Shown in pieces: positions 1 through 7,025 of a stretch of DNA of 16,473 nt (position 1 is the stretch's first letter; each line of letters begins with the position of its first letter). Made by a program: the position numbers and the translations under genes. This stretch comes from JAWLGW01 sp964569055 (lineage in GTDB: Bacteria > Planctomycetota > J058), in assembly GCA_964569055.1 (NCBI GenBank), contig CAZMSZ010000147.1, positions 1 to 16,473 on the forward strand, given 5' to 3'. The notes under the pieces are model-generated. The model saw only the letters and a list, made by a program, of their open reading frames with translations. It was not told where the DNA came from and searched no databases.

Positions 1-2601
1 GCGCGCCCGCAGCCGGCGCGCCCGCAGCCCCCGGTGAGCGTCGCAGCGCGCATTCCACCCGGGCCGCTGGCGGCCTCGTTCGAGCGGCTCCACACCGCGG
101 AGCTCGCCGAGGTCCCCGCGCTCCTGGCCGAGCTGCGCGTTGCGGAGGGGGTGGTCGAGGCGGCCGAGCTCGCGCTCGACAGCGACGAGGAGGTGTATCG
201 GCTGCGCGTCCACCGGCTGCTGCTGCTGGCCGGCGACGAGGAGGCCCGCCGCGCGCGGATCGAGGCCTCCCTCGCCAAGGACTCGGGCGGGACGCTGCTC
301 CAGACGGTGCTCGCCGCGATCGAGCTGGATCCCGAGGGGCTGCGCCGCCCGCTGCAGCAGCTCTCGTTCGACGGGCGCGGCGCGGTCGCGCGCGCCCTGG
401 CCGACGCGCTCCTCGACGGGCGCGCGCCGGGGCCCAACCTGCTCCGCCCGCTGGCGGAGGCGCTCGAGGTGGCGCCGGCCGACACCCGCGTGGTGCTGGG
501 CCCCCTCCTGCTCGACGCCGGCGACAGCGGCCGGTTCGCCGACGCGCTGAGCGCGCTCGAGCACCCCGACCCGCTGGTGCAGCAGGTGGCGCGCGGCGCC
601 CTCGCCCGCGCCTCGGCGGGGCTGGGGCCGAGCGACGGCGACGCCGCCGCCTGGCGCGCCTGGCACGACGAGCTCTCCGGCGCGCTCGCCGAGCTGACCG
701 TCGCCTGCGCCGCGCCCGGGCGCGGGGGCCCGAGCCCTCGCGACCAGGCCCGCGCCAAGGCGGCCCTGGTCGGGCGCGACGCGAGCGCGCTCCCCGCGAT
801 CGCCGTGTTCCTGCGCGACCAGCGCGCCCGCACTCCCGAGGCGGGCGCCGCGATCGGCGACGTGATCGCCCGCTGCGCCGGCCCGCAGGACGTGCCCGGC
901 CTGGAGCGAATCCTGACCGCGCTCGACCCGGGCTCGTCCGAGGCGGGGGCGCCGGTGCTGGTGGGGGCGCTCCTGGCTGCCGACGCCGCGGTCGCGCGCC
1001 CCGTGGTCGCCGCGCTCCTCGGCATGCGCCCGCCGCCGCTCGCCACGCTGGCGAGCACCATGCCCGACCTCGTCCAGCCGGCCCCCGCGGAGGCCGTCGC
1101 CCCCCTGATCGAGTACGCGCAGAGCGTCTCTGGGGCCGCGCGCGAGCACGCCTGGAACGTCGCCGCCTCGCTCCGCGCGCCGCAGCTCGTGGCGATGGCG
1201 CGCTCGAACGACGCCACGCTCGGGGGCGCGCGCCGGACCGTCATGCAGCGCCTCGGCTCCGACGCGATCGAGGAGGCGCTGCTCGAGGTCCTCGACGGCG
1301 GCGAGCCGGTCGCCGACGTGCGAGGCCCCGACGGCGCGCTGACGCTCCTGGGCGAGGTCGGGACCTCGGCCGAGGCGTTGCCCAAGCTGCTGCGGCGGCT
1401 CGACGAGCACCCCTCGTATGCGCTGCTGAACACGCTGCGCAAGCTGGCGGGGCCCGGCGACGAGCGCCGGCTCAAGAAGGCGCTCGAGTCGGACGAGACG
1501 GTCGCGCGGGAGGCCTGCGAGCTGCTCGAGGAGCTCGGCACCCCCGCGGCGATCGCGGCGCTGGCGCGGGTCGCCAAGGGCGGCCAGGGCGCCCTGGCCG
1601 AGCGGGCGCAGCGCGCGCTGCTCGCCCTCGGCGACCCCTCCGCGCGCGAGCTGGCGCGCGCGCCGTTCGAGCGGCTGCTCGAGCTCGCCAAGGAGGGCAG
1701 GCGCGCCTCGGTGGTCCCGAGCGCCAACGAGGTCCGCGCGCTCGGGCGCTGCGGGCGCGAGCGCGACGCGAAGCTGCTGCTCGACATCATGAGCGACTAC
1801 GTCGACGCGCGGGGGCGCGGCGTGGGCGGCTGGTTCCTGAGCGAGCTGATCCTGGCCGTCGGCGAGCTGCGCGCGCGCGACGCCGCGCCGCGCCTGGTGG
1901 GCTACGTGTTCCGCGGCCACGAGCAGCGGGTCCCGGCGGCGATCGCGCTGGCGTTGATCGGCGCGGAGGAGCAGCACGAGCGGATCGCGGGGGTCGCCCT
2001 CGGGGAGGGCGCGGGCCCCCGCGGCGACGAGGAGGAGGCGACGCTCGTGGCGGCGCAAGCGTTCCTGGTGGGCGAGCGGGCGCGCGACACGGCCCGCGCG
2101 TTCCTGCCGGTCATGGAGCGGCGGGGCGACGGCGTGGCGCCCACCGCGATCGCGTACGCCCTGACGCTCGCCGGCGACGGCGCCGGCCTCGAGCAGCTCG
2201 CCGCCGGCGAGGCGGGCCTGCGCGCGGCGGTGGCGCGCGGGATCGCCTGGGCGGCGGCCTCGCGCGAGGTGCCCACCCCGGCCGTGCTCGCGGACCTCCG
2301 GCTCGACCCCGACCCGGTGGTGCGCGCGGAGGCCGCCGTCGCGGCGGCTTACCTGAAGGCCGAGGGCGCCGCCCGCGACGTGGCGCTGGCGCTGGTGACC
2401 GCCGGCGACGAGCGCGCGGGGGCCGACTCGCGCTACGCGAGCTCCTCCCTGGCGCGCCTCGCGAACGTCGGGCGGATCACCACGCTGCGCGCCGCGCTGT
2501 GGGACGGCTACCGCGTCGTGGCCAAGGACGGCATGGCCTACCGCTCGGGCCTGGGCGGCGGCCGCATCCGCGAGGTCGAGCGGGGCATGCGTCGGCGCTG
2601 A
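1..2601 (+). CDS. HEAT-repeat protein, probably 5'-truncated by window edge
   Basis: A long alpha-helical repeat protein, 855 residues from the first GTG at 34. The frame stays open to base 1, so the true start is probably outside the window. The first 11 visible codons read as a Pro-rich double ARPQP repeat, which looks like a linker rather than a 5' leader. The sequence is a succession of Ala/Leu/Arg-rich helical hairpins with HEAT or PBS-lyase-like signatures, for example the segment LDPDPVVRAEAAVAAAYLK near the C terminus. No catalytic motif, transmembrane helix or signal peptide is visible in this part. Such proteins act as scaffolds in protein-protein interaction. Large HEAT proteins of unknown role are common in Planctomycetota and Myxococcota. 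The partner is unknown. The stop at 2599-2601 is followed by 96 nt before the next gene, which has its own promoter-like element. Coding status is secure; function is only a fold-level assignment. Confidence 0.85.
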   Translation, partial: ARPQPARPQPPVSVAARIPPGPLAASFERLHTAELAEVPALLAELRVAEGVVEAAELALDSDEEVYRLRVHRLLLLAGDEEARRARIEASLAKDSGGTLLQTVLAAIELDPEGLRRPLQQLSFDGRGAVARALADALLDGRAPGPNLLRPLAEALEVAPADTRVVLGPLLLDAGDSGRFADALSALEHPDPLVQQVARGALARASAGLGPSDGDAAAWRAWHDELSGALAELTVACAAPGRGGPSPRDQARAKAALVGRDASALPAIAVFLRDQRARTPEAGAAIGDVIARCAGPQDVPGLERILTALDPGSSEAGAPVLVGALLAADAAVARPVVAALLGMRPPPLATLASTMPDLVQPAPAEAVAPLIEYAQSVSGAAREHAWNVAASLRAPQLVAMARSNDATLGGARRTVMQRLGSDAIEEALLEVLDGGEPVADVRGPDGALTLLGEVGTSAEALPKLLRRLDEHPSYALLNTLRKLAGPGDERRLKKALESDETVAREACELLEELGTPAAIAALARVAKGGQGALAERAQRALLALGDPSARELARAPFERLLELAKEGRRASVVPSANEVRALGRCGRERDAKLLLDIMSDYVDARGRGVGGWFLSELILAVGELRARDAAPRLVGYVFRGHEQRVPAAIALALIGAEEQHERIAGVALGEGAGPRGDEEEATLVAAQAFLVGERARDTARAFLPVMERRGDGVAPTAIAYALTLAGDGAGLEQLAAGEAGLRAAVARGIAWAAASREVPTPAVLADLRLDPDPVVRAEAAVAAAYLKAEGAARDVALALVTAGDERAGADSRYASSSLARLANVGRITTLRAALWDGYRVVAKDGMAYRSGLGGGRIREVERGMRRR

Positions 2602-2671
2602 GCGAGCGCCCCGCGCCCGCGCGGCGCCCGCGCGCCACGCCTCCGCCCGCCAGGGCATCGGCGCCATCGGA

Positions 2672-2690
2672 TAGGATCCGCCGCTCGGAG
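2672..2690 (+). promoter_or_regulatory. -10-like TAGGAT plus Shine-Dalgarno for PTS IIA gene
   Basis: TAGGAT at 2672-2677 resembles a sigma70-type -10 element. A GGAG at 2687-2690 lies 7 nt before the GTG start at 2698. This gives an inferred short leader of about 14 nt with a usable ribosome binding site. No convincing -35 is visible. Confidence 0.45.
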
Positions 2691-2697
2691 GCGCGCG

Positions 2698-3270
2698 GTG
2701 CGGCTGAATCGCTATCTGAAGGAGGAGAACATCGAGCTCGACTTCCGTCCGCTCGAGGGGACCGCGTTCGACCCCGACCGGGAGGAGCACGACCCCGAGG
2801 GCGCGACCGACGAGGAGGGCGAGCTCACGGGGGGCGCTCGCTTCAAGCGCAAGGTCGTGATCATCGAGAAGCTGGTCGACCTGCTCGTCCCGAGCGGCAA
2901 GATCACCAACCCGCGCAAGTGCCTGACGGACCTCCGCAACCGCGAGGCGAAGGCGACCACCGGCTTCGGGCTGGGCATCGCCATGCCGCACGTGCGGACC
3001 CCCCAAGCCAAGGACTTCGCGCTCGGCGTCGCGATCGCGCCCGAGCCGGGCCTCGACTTCGAGGCGATCGACGAGCAGCCGGTCCGGATCTTCTTCCCCA
3101 TGGTCGCCCCGCCCTACAGCGACAAGTACTACCGCAAGGTGGAGAAGGCCCTCGCCGCGGCGTTCCTCGACGAGGATGAGGAGGGCTACGGCCTGCGGCA
3201 GCGCCTGCTCGAGGCGGAGTCGGCGGGCGAGGTGATCATGGCGTTGCGGGAGGTGATCGATCGGGCGTGA
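2698..3270 (+). CDS. PTS IIA (fructose/nitrogen type, EIIA-2 domain) protein
   Basis: A 190-residue protein with a PTS EIIA type-2 domain, the family of PtsN (EIIA-Ntr) and fructose EIIA. The diagnostic segment GFGLGIAMPHVRT (residues 89-101) carries the phospho-acceptor histidine, H98, in the usual GxAxPH context. The following strand (FALGVAIAPEPGLDF) and VRIFFPMVAPP match the family core. The GTG start is supported by GGAG 7 nt upstream. It is longer than a bare EIIA domain (about 150 residues) because residues about 17-50 form a strongly acidic insertion (many D and E) between the first segment and the first core helix. No HPr, enzyme I or IIBC gene is in the window, so a regulatory, PtsN-like role is more likely than sugar import. 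That is inference; the domain call is strong. It stands alone between a HEAT protein and the repeat island. Confidence 0.88.
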   Translation: MRLNRYLKEENIELDFRPLEGTAFDPDREEHDPEGATDEEGELTGGARFKRKVVIIEKLVDLLVPSGKITNPRKCLTDLRNREAKATTGFGLGIAMPHVRTPQAKDFALGVAIAPEPGLDFEAIDEQPVRIFFPMVAPPYSDKYYRKVEKALAAAFLDEDEEGYGLRQRLLEAESAGEVIMALREVIDRA

Positions 3271-3317
3271 GAGAAGGCAGGAAGACGGAAGACAACACGG
3301 AACATCGCGAAGGCAGG

Positions 3318-3373
3318 GAAGACAACACGGAATATCAATAACAATAACAATCCGAATATCAATGGCTGTCGCG
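3318..3373 (+). repeat. Left arm of 56/57-bp inverted repeat
   Basis: Pairs with the reverse complement of 3665-3721. All bases match except one short internal block (TAAC at 3339-3342 against CAGAG on the opposite arm). It contains two copies of GAATATCAA (3330-3338 and 3354-3362), 24 nt apart, and ends with ATGGCTGTCGCG (3362-3373). The outer 15 bases (3318-3332) are also repeated directly at 3288-3302. Confidence 0.95.
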
Positions 3374-3475
3374 TGTGCGTGGAGCGCCTTGCGATAGGCT
3401 GCGGACGAAGTCGCGCAATGGCTGTCGCGGGGGGCGGAGCGCCTTCCGAAGACGGCGGGCGGATATCACGCACAC

Positions 3476-3663
3476 GAGCGCGACAGCCGCCCACGTGCAA
3501 GGCGCTCCCCCCACCAGCGCGACAGCCGCCCACTTACAAGGTGCTCCCCCGAGCGCGACAGCCGCCCACTTACAGGGCGCTCCCCCGAGGAGCGCGACAG
3601 CCGCCCACGTGCAAGGCGCTCCCCCAAGCGCGACAGCCGCCCACGCGCAAGGCGCTCCCCCGA
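3476..3663 (+). repeat. Five tandem units of 36 or 39 bp, hairpin-forming
   Basis: Using GCGCGACAG as anchor, units begin at 3478, 3517, 3553, 3592 and 3628, and a sixth partial unit begins at 3664 and runs into the right arm. Spacings are 39, 36, 39, 36 and 36 bp, all multiples of three. Each unit has GAGCGC (or a near variant) before GACAGCC and GCGCTC about 20 nt later, giving a potential 5-7 bp stem with a loop of about 20 nt. Differences between units sit mainly in one 9-bp stretch, GTGCAAGGC in units 1 and 4, and at the unit junctions. There are no unique spacers between repeats, so this is not a CRISPR array. All the frames that read through the array remain open because of the triplet length. 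Confidence 0.95.
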
Positions 3664-3664
3664 G

Positions 3665-3721
3665 CGCGACAGCCATTGATATTCGGATTGTTATTCTCTG
3701 TTGATATTCCGTGTTGTCTTC
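3665..3721 (-). repeat. Right arm of 56/57-bp inverted repeat
   Basis: Reverse complement of the left arm at 3318-3373, differing only by a CAGAG versus TAAC block. It carries two TTGATATTC motifs (3676-3684 and 3701-3709), 25 nt apart. Its inner end fuses directly with the last, partial tandem unit. Read on the minus strand it presents ATG at 3676-3674, followed by GCTGTCGCG, the same start-like context as in the left arm. Confidence 0.95.
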
Positions 3722-3782
3722 GGCCTCTCCCACACACGCGCGTGCCACCGCCCCTCGCCCCGCCCCCGCGCCCCCGCGCGTC

Positions 3783-3809
3783 TCGACATCCCTCCCTCCT
3801 CGCTAGAGT
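3783..3809 (+). promoter_or_regulatory. Putative leaderless promoter of the LptF-like gene
   Basis: TCGACA (3783-3788, one mismatch to TTGACA) and TAGAGT (3804-3809) are separated by 15 nt. The expected transcription start, 7 nt after the hexamer, is the G of the GTG start codon at 3816. No Shine-Dalgarno sequence is present, so the transcript is probably leaderless. Confidence 0.45.
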
Positions 3810-3815
3810 GTCCTC

Positions 3816-5000
3816 GTGCTGCGGACCCTCGACCGCTACGTGTTGCGTCGCCTGCTCGGGTCGCTCGTGCCGACCTGCCTGGGGCTGGGGTTCTTGTTCT
3901 TCGTCGGCGCCGGGTTCCGCCTGCTGCGCGACCACGACCTCTCGCTGCAGCAGGTGCTCCTGGCGATCCCCTGGGTCGTCCCGTTCCTCCTGCCCTACCT
4001 CGTGCCGGTCGCGCTCGTGATCACGGTCACCCTGGTCTACGGGCGCATGGTGGCCGACAACGAGGTGCTCGCGTTCGGCAGCCTGGGGATCCCCGGGCGC
4101 GCGCTCGCCTGGCCGGCGATCGCGATCGCGGCGACGCTCTCGCTCGGCACGACCTGGGTCACCGCGCAGCTCGTCCCCTTCTGCCACCGCATGCAGAAGG
4201 AGGCGACCCGGGCCGTGTTCGAGCAGCTGTTCGACCTCGGCGAAGGCGAGCACCTGACGCTCTCCTTTCCGCGTCAGCACCTCTCGCTCTACGTGCGCCG
4301 CTACGCCCCCGGCGCGCTCGAGGGGGTGGTGGTGCACGTCGACCGCGAGGTGGGGCGGAGCGGGCGGCGCGTCCCCATGCAGCTGGTGGCCGAGCGGGGC
4401 CGGGTCGCCGAGGAGTCGCGGACGCGGGAGCTGGTGCTGGTGCTGAGCGGGGTGACCGCCACGATCCTGCCCGACCCCGAGGCCCTCGCCGCCCTGGGCG
4501 CCCCGGGCGGGGAGGCCTCCCGCGCGCCCGGTCCGATCCGGATCCACCTCGACCAGTACGTGCAGTCGTTCGAGCTGGGCGAGCGGCGGCGCTACAAGGT
4601 GTTCGACCACACCACGGCCGAGCTGCGCCGGCAGGCGGACGCGGCGGCCCGGCGCGAGGCGCTCGCGGTCGCGGCGGGCGGCCTGGCCGCGGTGTGGGAG
4701 GGCACCCACGACAGGCGGCTGGAGGCCGAGGTCGAGCTGGCCATGCGGGCCATGCTCTCGCTCGCGCCGCTGCTGGTGACCTTGCTGGTGCTCCCGATCA
4801 CGCTGCTGGTCAAGGCGCGCAGCCCCCTGGTCGCGTTCGCCGCGGGGCTCGCGGCCACGCTCGCGCTGTTCTTCACCCCGCTCCTGGTGGGGAGCTCGCT
4901 CGCGAGCGCGAGCGACAGCGCGGCGGGCATCTACGTGACGCTCGCGACGACGCTGGGCGGGGCGGCGCTGGCCGCCTGGGCCGCCGCGCGGCGCGGGTAG
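3816..5000 (+). CDS. LptF/LptG-family (YjgP/YjgQ) lipopolysaccharide export permease
   Basis: A 394-residue inner-membrane protein of the LptF/LptG family, the transmembrane half of the ABC exporter that moves LPS to the Lpt bridge. The N terminus (LDRYVLRRLLGSLVPTCLG) matches the family's opening helix. Hydrophobic segments lie at about residues 12-35, 45-75 and 95-120, then a periplasmic beta-rich region (about 120-300), then three more helices at about 312-332, 336-358 and 369-389: the usual 3+3 topology. The cytoplasmic loop GRMVADNEVLAFGSLGIP (coupling-helix region) and the KARSPLVAF turn between helices 4 and 5 are typical. Only one permease is present; LptF and LptG normally work as a pair with the ATPase LptB, so the partner must lie elsewhere, and I cannot say which of the two this is. 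Its TAG stop is embedded in the promoter-like hexamer of the next gene. Confidence 0.85.
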   Translation: MLRTLDRYVLRRLLGSLVPTCLGLGFLFFVGAGFRLLRDHDLSLQQVLLAIPWVVPFLLPYLVPVALVITVTLVYGRMVADNEVLAFGSLGIPGRALAWPAIAIAATLSLGTTWVTAQLVPFCHRMQKEATRAVFEQLFDLGEGEHLTLSFPRQHLSLYVRRYAPGALEGVVVHVDREVGRSGRRVPMQLVAERGRVAEESRTRELVLVLSGVTATILPDPEALAALGAPGGEASRAPGPIRIHLDQYVQSFELGERRRYKVFDHTTAELRRQADAAARREALAVAAGGLAAVWEGTHDRRLEAEVELAMRAMLSLAPLLVTLLVLPITLLVKARSPLVAFAAGLAATLALFFTPLLVGSSLASASDSAAGIYVTLATTLGGAALAAWAAARRG

Positions 5001-5003
5001 GAT
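4998..5003 (+). promoter_or_regulatory. -10-like TAGGAT overlapping the upstream stop codon
   Basis: TAGGAT lies at exactly -12 to -7 relative to the GTG start at 5010, and its first three bases are the stop codon of the LptF-like gene. No Shine-Dalgarno sequence lies between. This suggests a leaderless transcript for the ribonuclease gene in addition to any readthrough. Confidence 0.4.
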
Positions 5004-5009
5004 ACGCCG

Positions 5010-6925
5010 GTGCACGAGGTGGCGGTCTTCGAGCGGCGCGGTCGGCTCCGCCTGGGCGCGGTGCAGGGGGGCGGCGCGAAGAACGTCGGCCTCGTCGACG
5101 AGCGGGGGGCCGCGGTCAAGATCCCGCGCGACCGGCTGCTCAAGCGGCTGCGCGCCACGGTGCCGCCGGCCGACCCGCGCGCGGTCGGCGCGCGGCTGCG
5201 GGCGCTCCGCGCCGAGCTCGCCGGGCGCCGCTCGCCCCCCGACCTCGAGCTGCTGTGGAGCTGCCTCGAGGACGGGCGCGGCTACGCGCTCGACGAGGTG
5301 GCCACGCTCGTCTACGGCGCGGCCGGGGACGAGGAGACCGCCGCGCTCCTCTCCGCGCTGGTCGTGGACGAGGAGGGCCGGGTGCACCCGGCGTTCCGGA
5401 TGGCGCACGGCCGGCTGGAGCGGGTCGACGCCGAGACCCGGGCCAAGGTGCTCGAGCGGGCCGCGCGCGAGGAGCAGGAGCGGCGCGAGCACGCGGCCGC
5501 GATCGGCTGGCTCGCCGAGGCCGCGCCCGGGGCGACGCCGCCTCCCGACGTCGCCCCGCAGCTCGAGGCGCTCCGCCGCTACGCGCTCGAGGGGGAGCGG
5601 GCGCCAGACGCCAAGGCGGCGCGGCGCCTGGCCCGCAAGCTCGGGCTCGCCACGCCCGACGCGCTCCTGGCCGACCTCGAGCGGCGCGGCCTGGTCGCGC
5701 GCGACGTCAACGAGCTCCCGGCGCGAGCGGGGCTGCCGGTCGAGTTCGGCGCCGACGCGCGCCGAGAGGCCGAGGCGCTCCTGGCGGCGGCGCCCGCGCC
5801 CGAGGGCGAGGACCTGCGCCACCTCCCGACGGTCGCGGTGGACGACGTCGGCACCTTCGAGGTGGACGACGCGCTCTCGGCCTGGGAGCAGGACGGCGCG
5901 CTCCACGTCGCGATCCACATCTGCCGGCTCGACCTCGTGCCGGCTGGCGGCGCGCTCGACCGCGAGGCGCGCCGGCGCGGGACCTCGGTCTACTTCCCGG
6001 GCGAGACGGTCCCCATGTTCCCCGCCCCGCTCGTGACCGGGCTGCTGAGCCTCGAGGAGGGGCAGGACCGGCGCGCCCTGTCGCTGGTGGGCCGGATCGA
6101 GGGCGACACGCTGGCGGAGTATCGGTTCGTGCGCTCGGTCGTGCGGGTCGAGCGACACCTCGACTACGCGGCGGGCGCGGCGGCCGACCCGATCGCGCGG
6201 CTCGAGCCGTTCGCCCGGGCCCTGCGCGAGGCTCGCCGCGCGCGCGGCGCCACGGTCTACTCGCTCCCGCACCTCAAGCTCGAGCTCGACCCGGCCGGCG
6301 AGCCGCGCCCCGCGCGGGTCGAGACCGACGCGCCGGCGCACGCGGTGGTCTCGGAGCTGATGATCCTCTACAACTCGCGCCTGGGCGAGGAGCTGGCCCG
6401 CGCCGGCGCGCCCGCCTACTACCGCACGCAGCCGCTCGACCCGCTGGCGCGCGACGCGCCCCAGCTCGACCCCCACGACCCGCTCTATCCGCTGCAGGTG
6501 CGCCGGACCCTGCGCCCGACCGTGATCGCGACCGAGCCGGGCCCGCAGCGCTCCATGGGGCTCGAGCACTACGTGCAGGCGACCTCGCCCCTGCGCCGCA
6601 TGCCCGACCTGATCGCGCAGCGTCAGCTCCTCGCGCTGCTCGACGGCGCGCCGCTCCCCTATGACCGCGCCGCCCTGGCAGCGCTCCTCCCCGACCTCGA
6701 GGTGGCCGCCCGGCGGGCCCGCACCCTCGAGGAGGAGCGGCGCCGCTACTTCGTGTGCCGCTGGCTGGCCGGAGTGAGCGAGCTGCCCGCGATCGTGAGC
6801 CGCCGGCGCCCCATGCTCTACGTCCCCGAGCTCGACCGCGAGCTCCCCTGCGCCACGCCGGTCCACGGCGGCGTCCCCCCGGTCGGGACCGCGGTGCGCG
6901 CCCGGGTGCGCAAGGTGGAGCCCCG
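5010..6925 (+). CDS. RNB-domain exoribonuclease (RNase II/R family), 3' end lost in gap
   Basis: A 3'-to-5' processive exoribonuclease of the RNase II/RNB family, 638 residues visible before the scaffold gap. The N terminus (RGRLRLGAVQ...LVDERGAAVKIPRDRLL) resembles the small beta-domain of cyanobacterial/organellar RNase II-like proteins. The RNB core begins near residue 275: D278, D286 and D287 fit the metal-binding Asp set, while E284 replaces one Asp (VDDVGTFEVDDAL). Then come LDREARRRGTSVYFPGETVPMFP and, near residues 515-540, TSPLRRMPDLIAQRQL with the conserved Arg pair R529/R530 of the RNA-binding site. The last visible residues (VGTAVRARVRKVEP) look like the start of a C-terminal S1-type OB fold, so only a short C-terminal part is probably missing. 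It begins 9 nt after the LptF-like stop. Family assignment is strong; RNase II versus R is left open. Confidence 0.88.
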
Positions 6926-7025
6926 NNNNNNNNNNNNNNNNNNNNNNNNNNNNNNNNNNNNNNNNNNNNNNNNNNNNNNNNNNNNNNNNNNNNNNNNNNN
7001 NNNNNNNNNNNNNNNNNNNNNNNNN
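6926..7025. other. Assembly gap (100 N)
   Basis: Exactly 100 N, the conventional placeholder for a scaffold gap of unknown size. It cuts off the 3' end of the ribonuclease gene and abuts the stop codon of the thioesterase gene on the opposite strand, so missing genes between them cannot be excluded. Confidence 0.99.

Larger units (their letters stand above)
3273..3721. repeat. Composite inverted/tandem repeat island (possible MITE-like element)
   Basis: An intergenic island between the PTS IIA stop (3270) and the LptF-like start (3816). From left to right it holds a duplicated left end (3273-3306 and 3309-3336), an AT-rich left arm (3318-3373), two degenerate units in inverted orientation (about 3364-3390 and 3420-3445), a spacer with no recognised feature (about 3446-3475), five direct tandem units (3476-3663), and a right arm (3665-3721) that is the near-perfect reverse complement of the left arm. 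The arms contain runs rich in A and T in a genome that is about three-quarters GC, suggesting a foreign or specialised origin. No transposase is encoded inside. Overall symmetry resembles a non-autonomous, foldback-type mobile element, but no target-site duplication is evident. Bases 3722-3815 hold C-rich sequence and the LptF-gene promoter. Existence of the repeats is certain; their identity is not known to me. Confidence 0.9.

Noticed and set aside
2623..2636. GGCGC-CCGC-GCGCC hairpin after the HEAT-repeat gene
   Set aside because: A 5-bp all-GC stem is expected by chance in such GC-rich intergenic DNA, and no U tract follows.
3476..3663. CRISPR array
   Set aside because: Units are contiguous 36/39-bp repeats with no unique spacers, and no cas genes are present.
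3373..4020. Plus-strand frame through the tandem array as an ordinary gene
   Set aside because: It runs into the LptF-like coding region in a wrong frame, and variation between units changes residues (C/Y/R, K/R, A/V). The better coding candidate, on the minus strand, is left as a finding, not a gene call.
4117..4130. GCGATCGC palindromes (HIP1-like)
   Set aside because: A pair of overlapping copies occurs here, but with this base composition and codon use (GCG ATC GC) I see no enrichment that needs explanation.
3570..6866. 1098-residue minus-strand open frame
   Set aside because: It lies antisense to the LptF-like and RNB genes, has the His/Arg/Gly/Glu-rich low-complexity composition of GC-rich shadow frames, and shows no domain.
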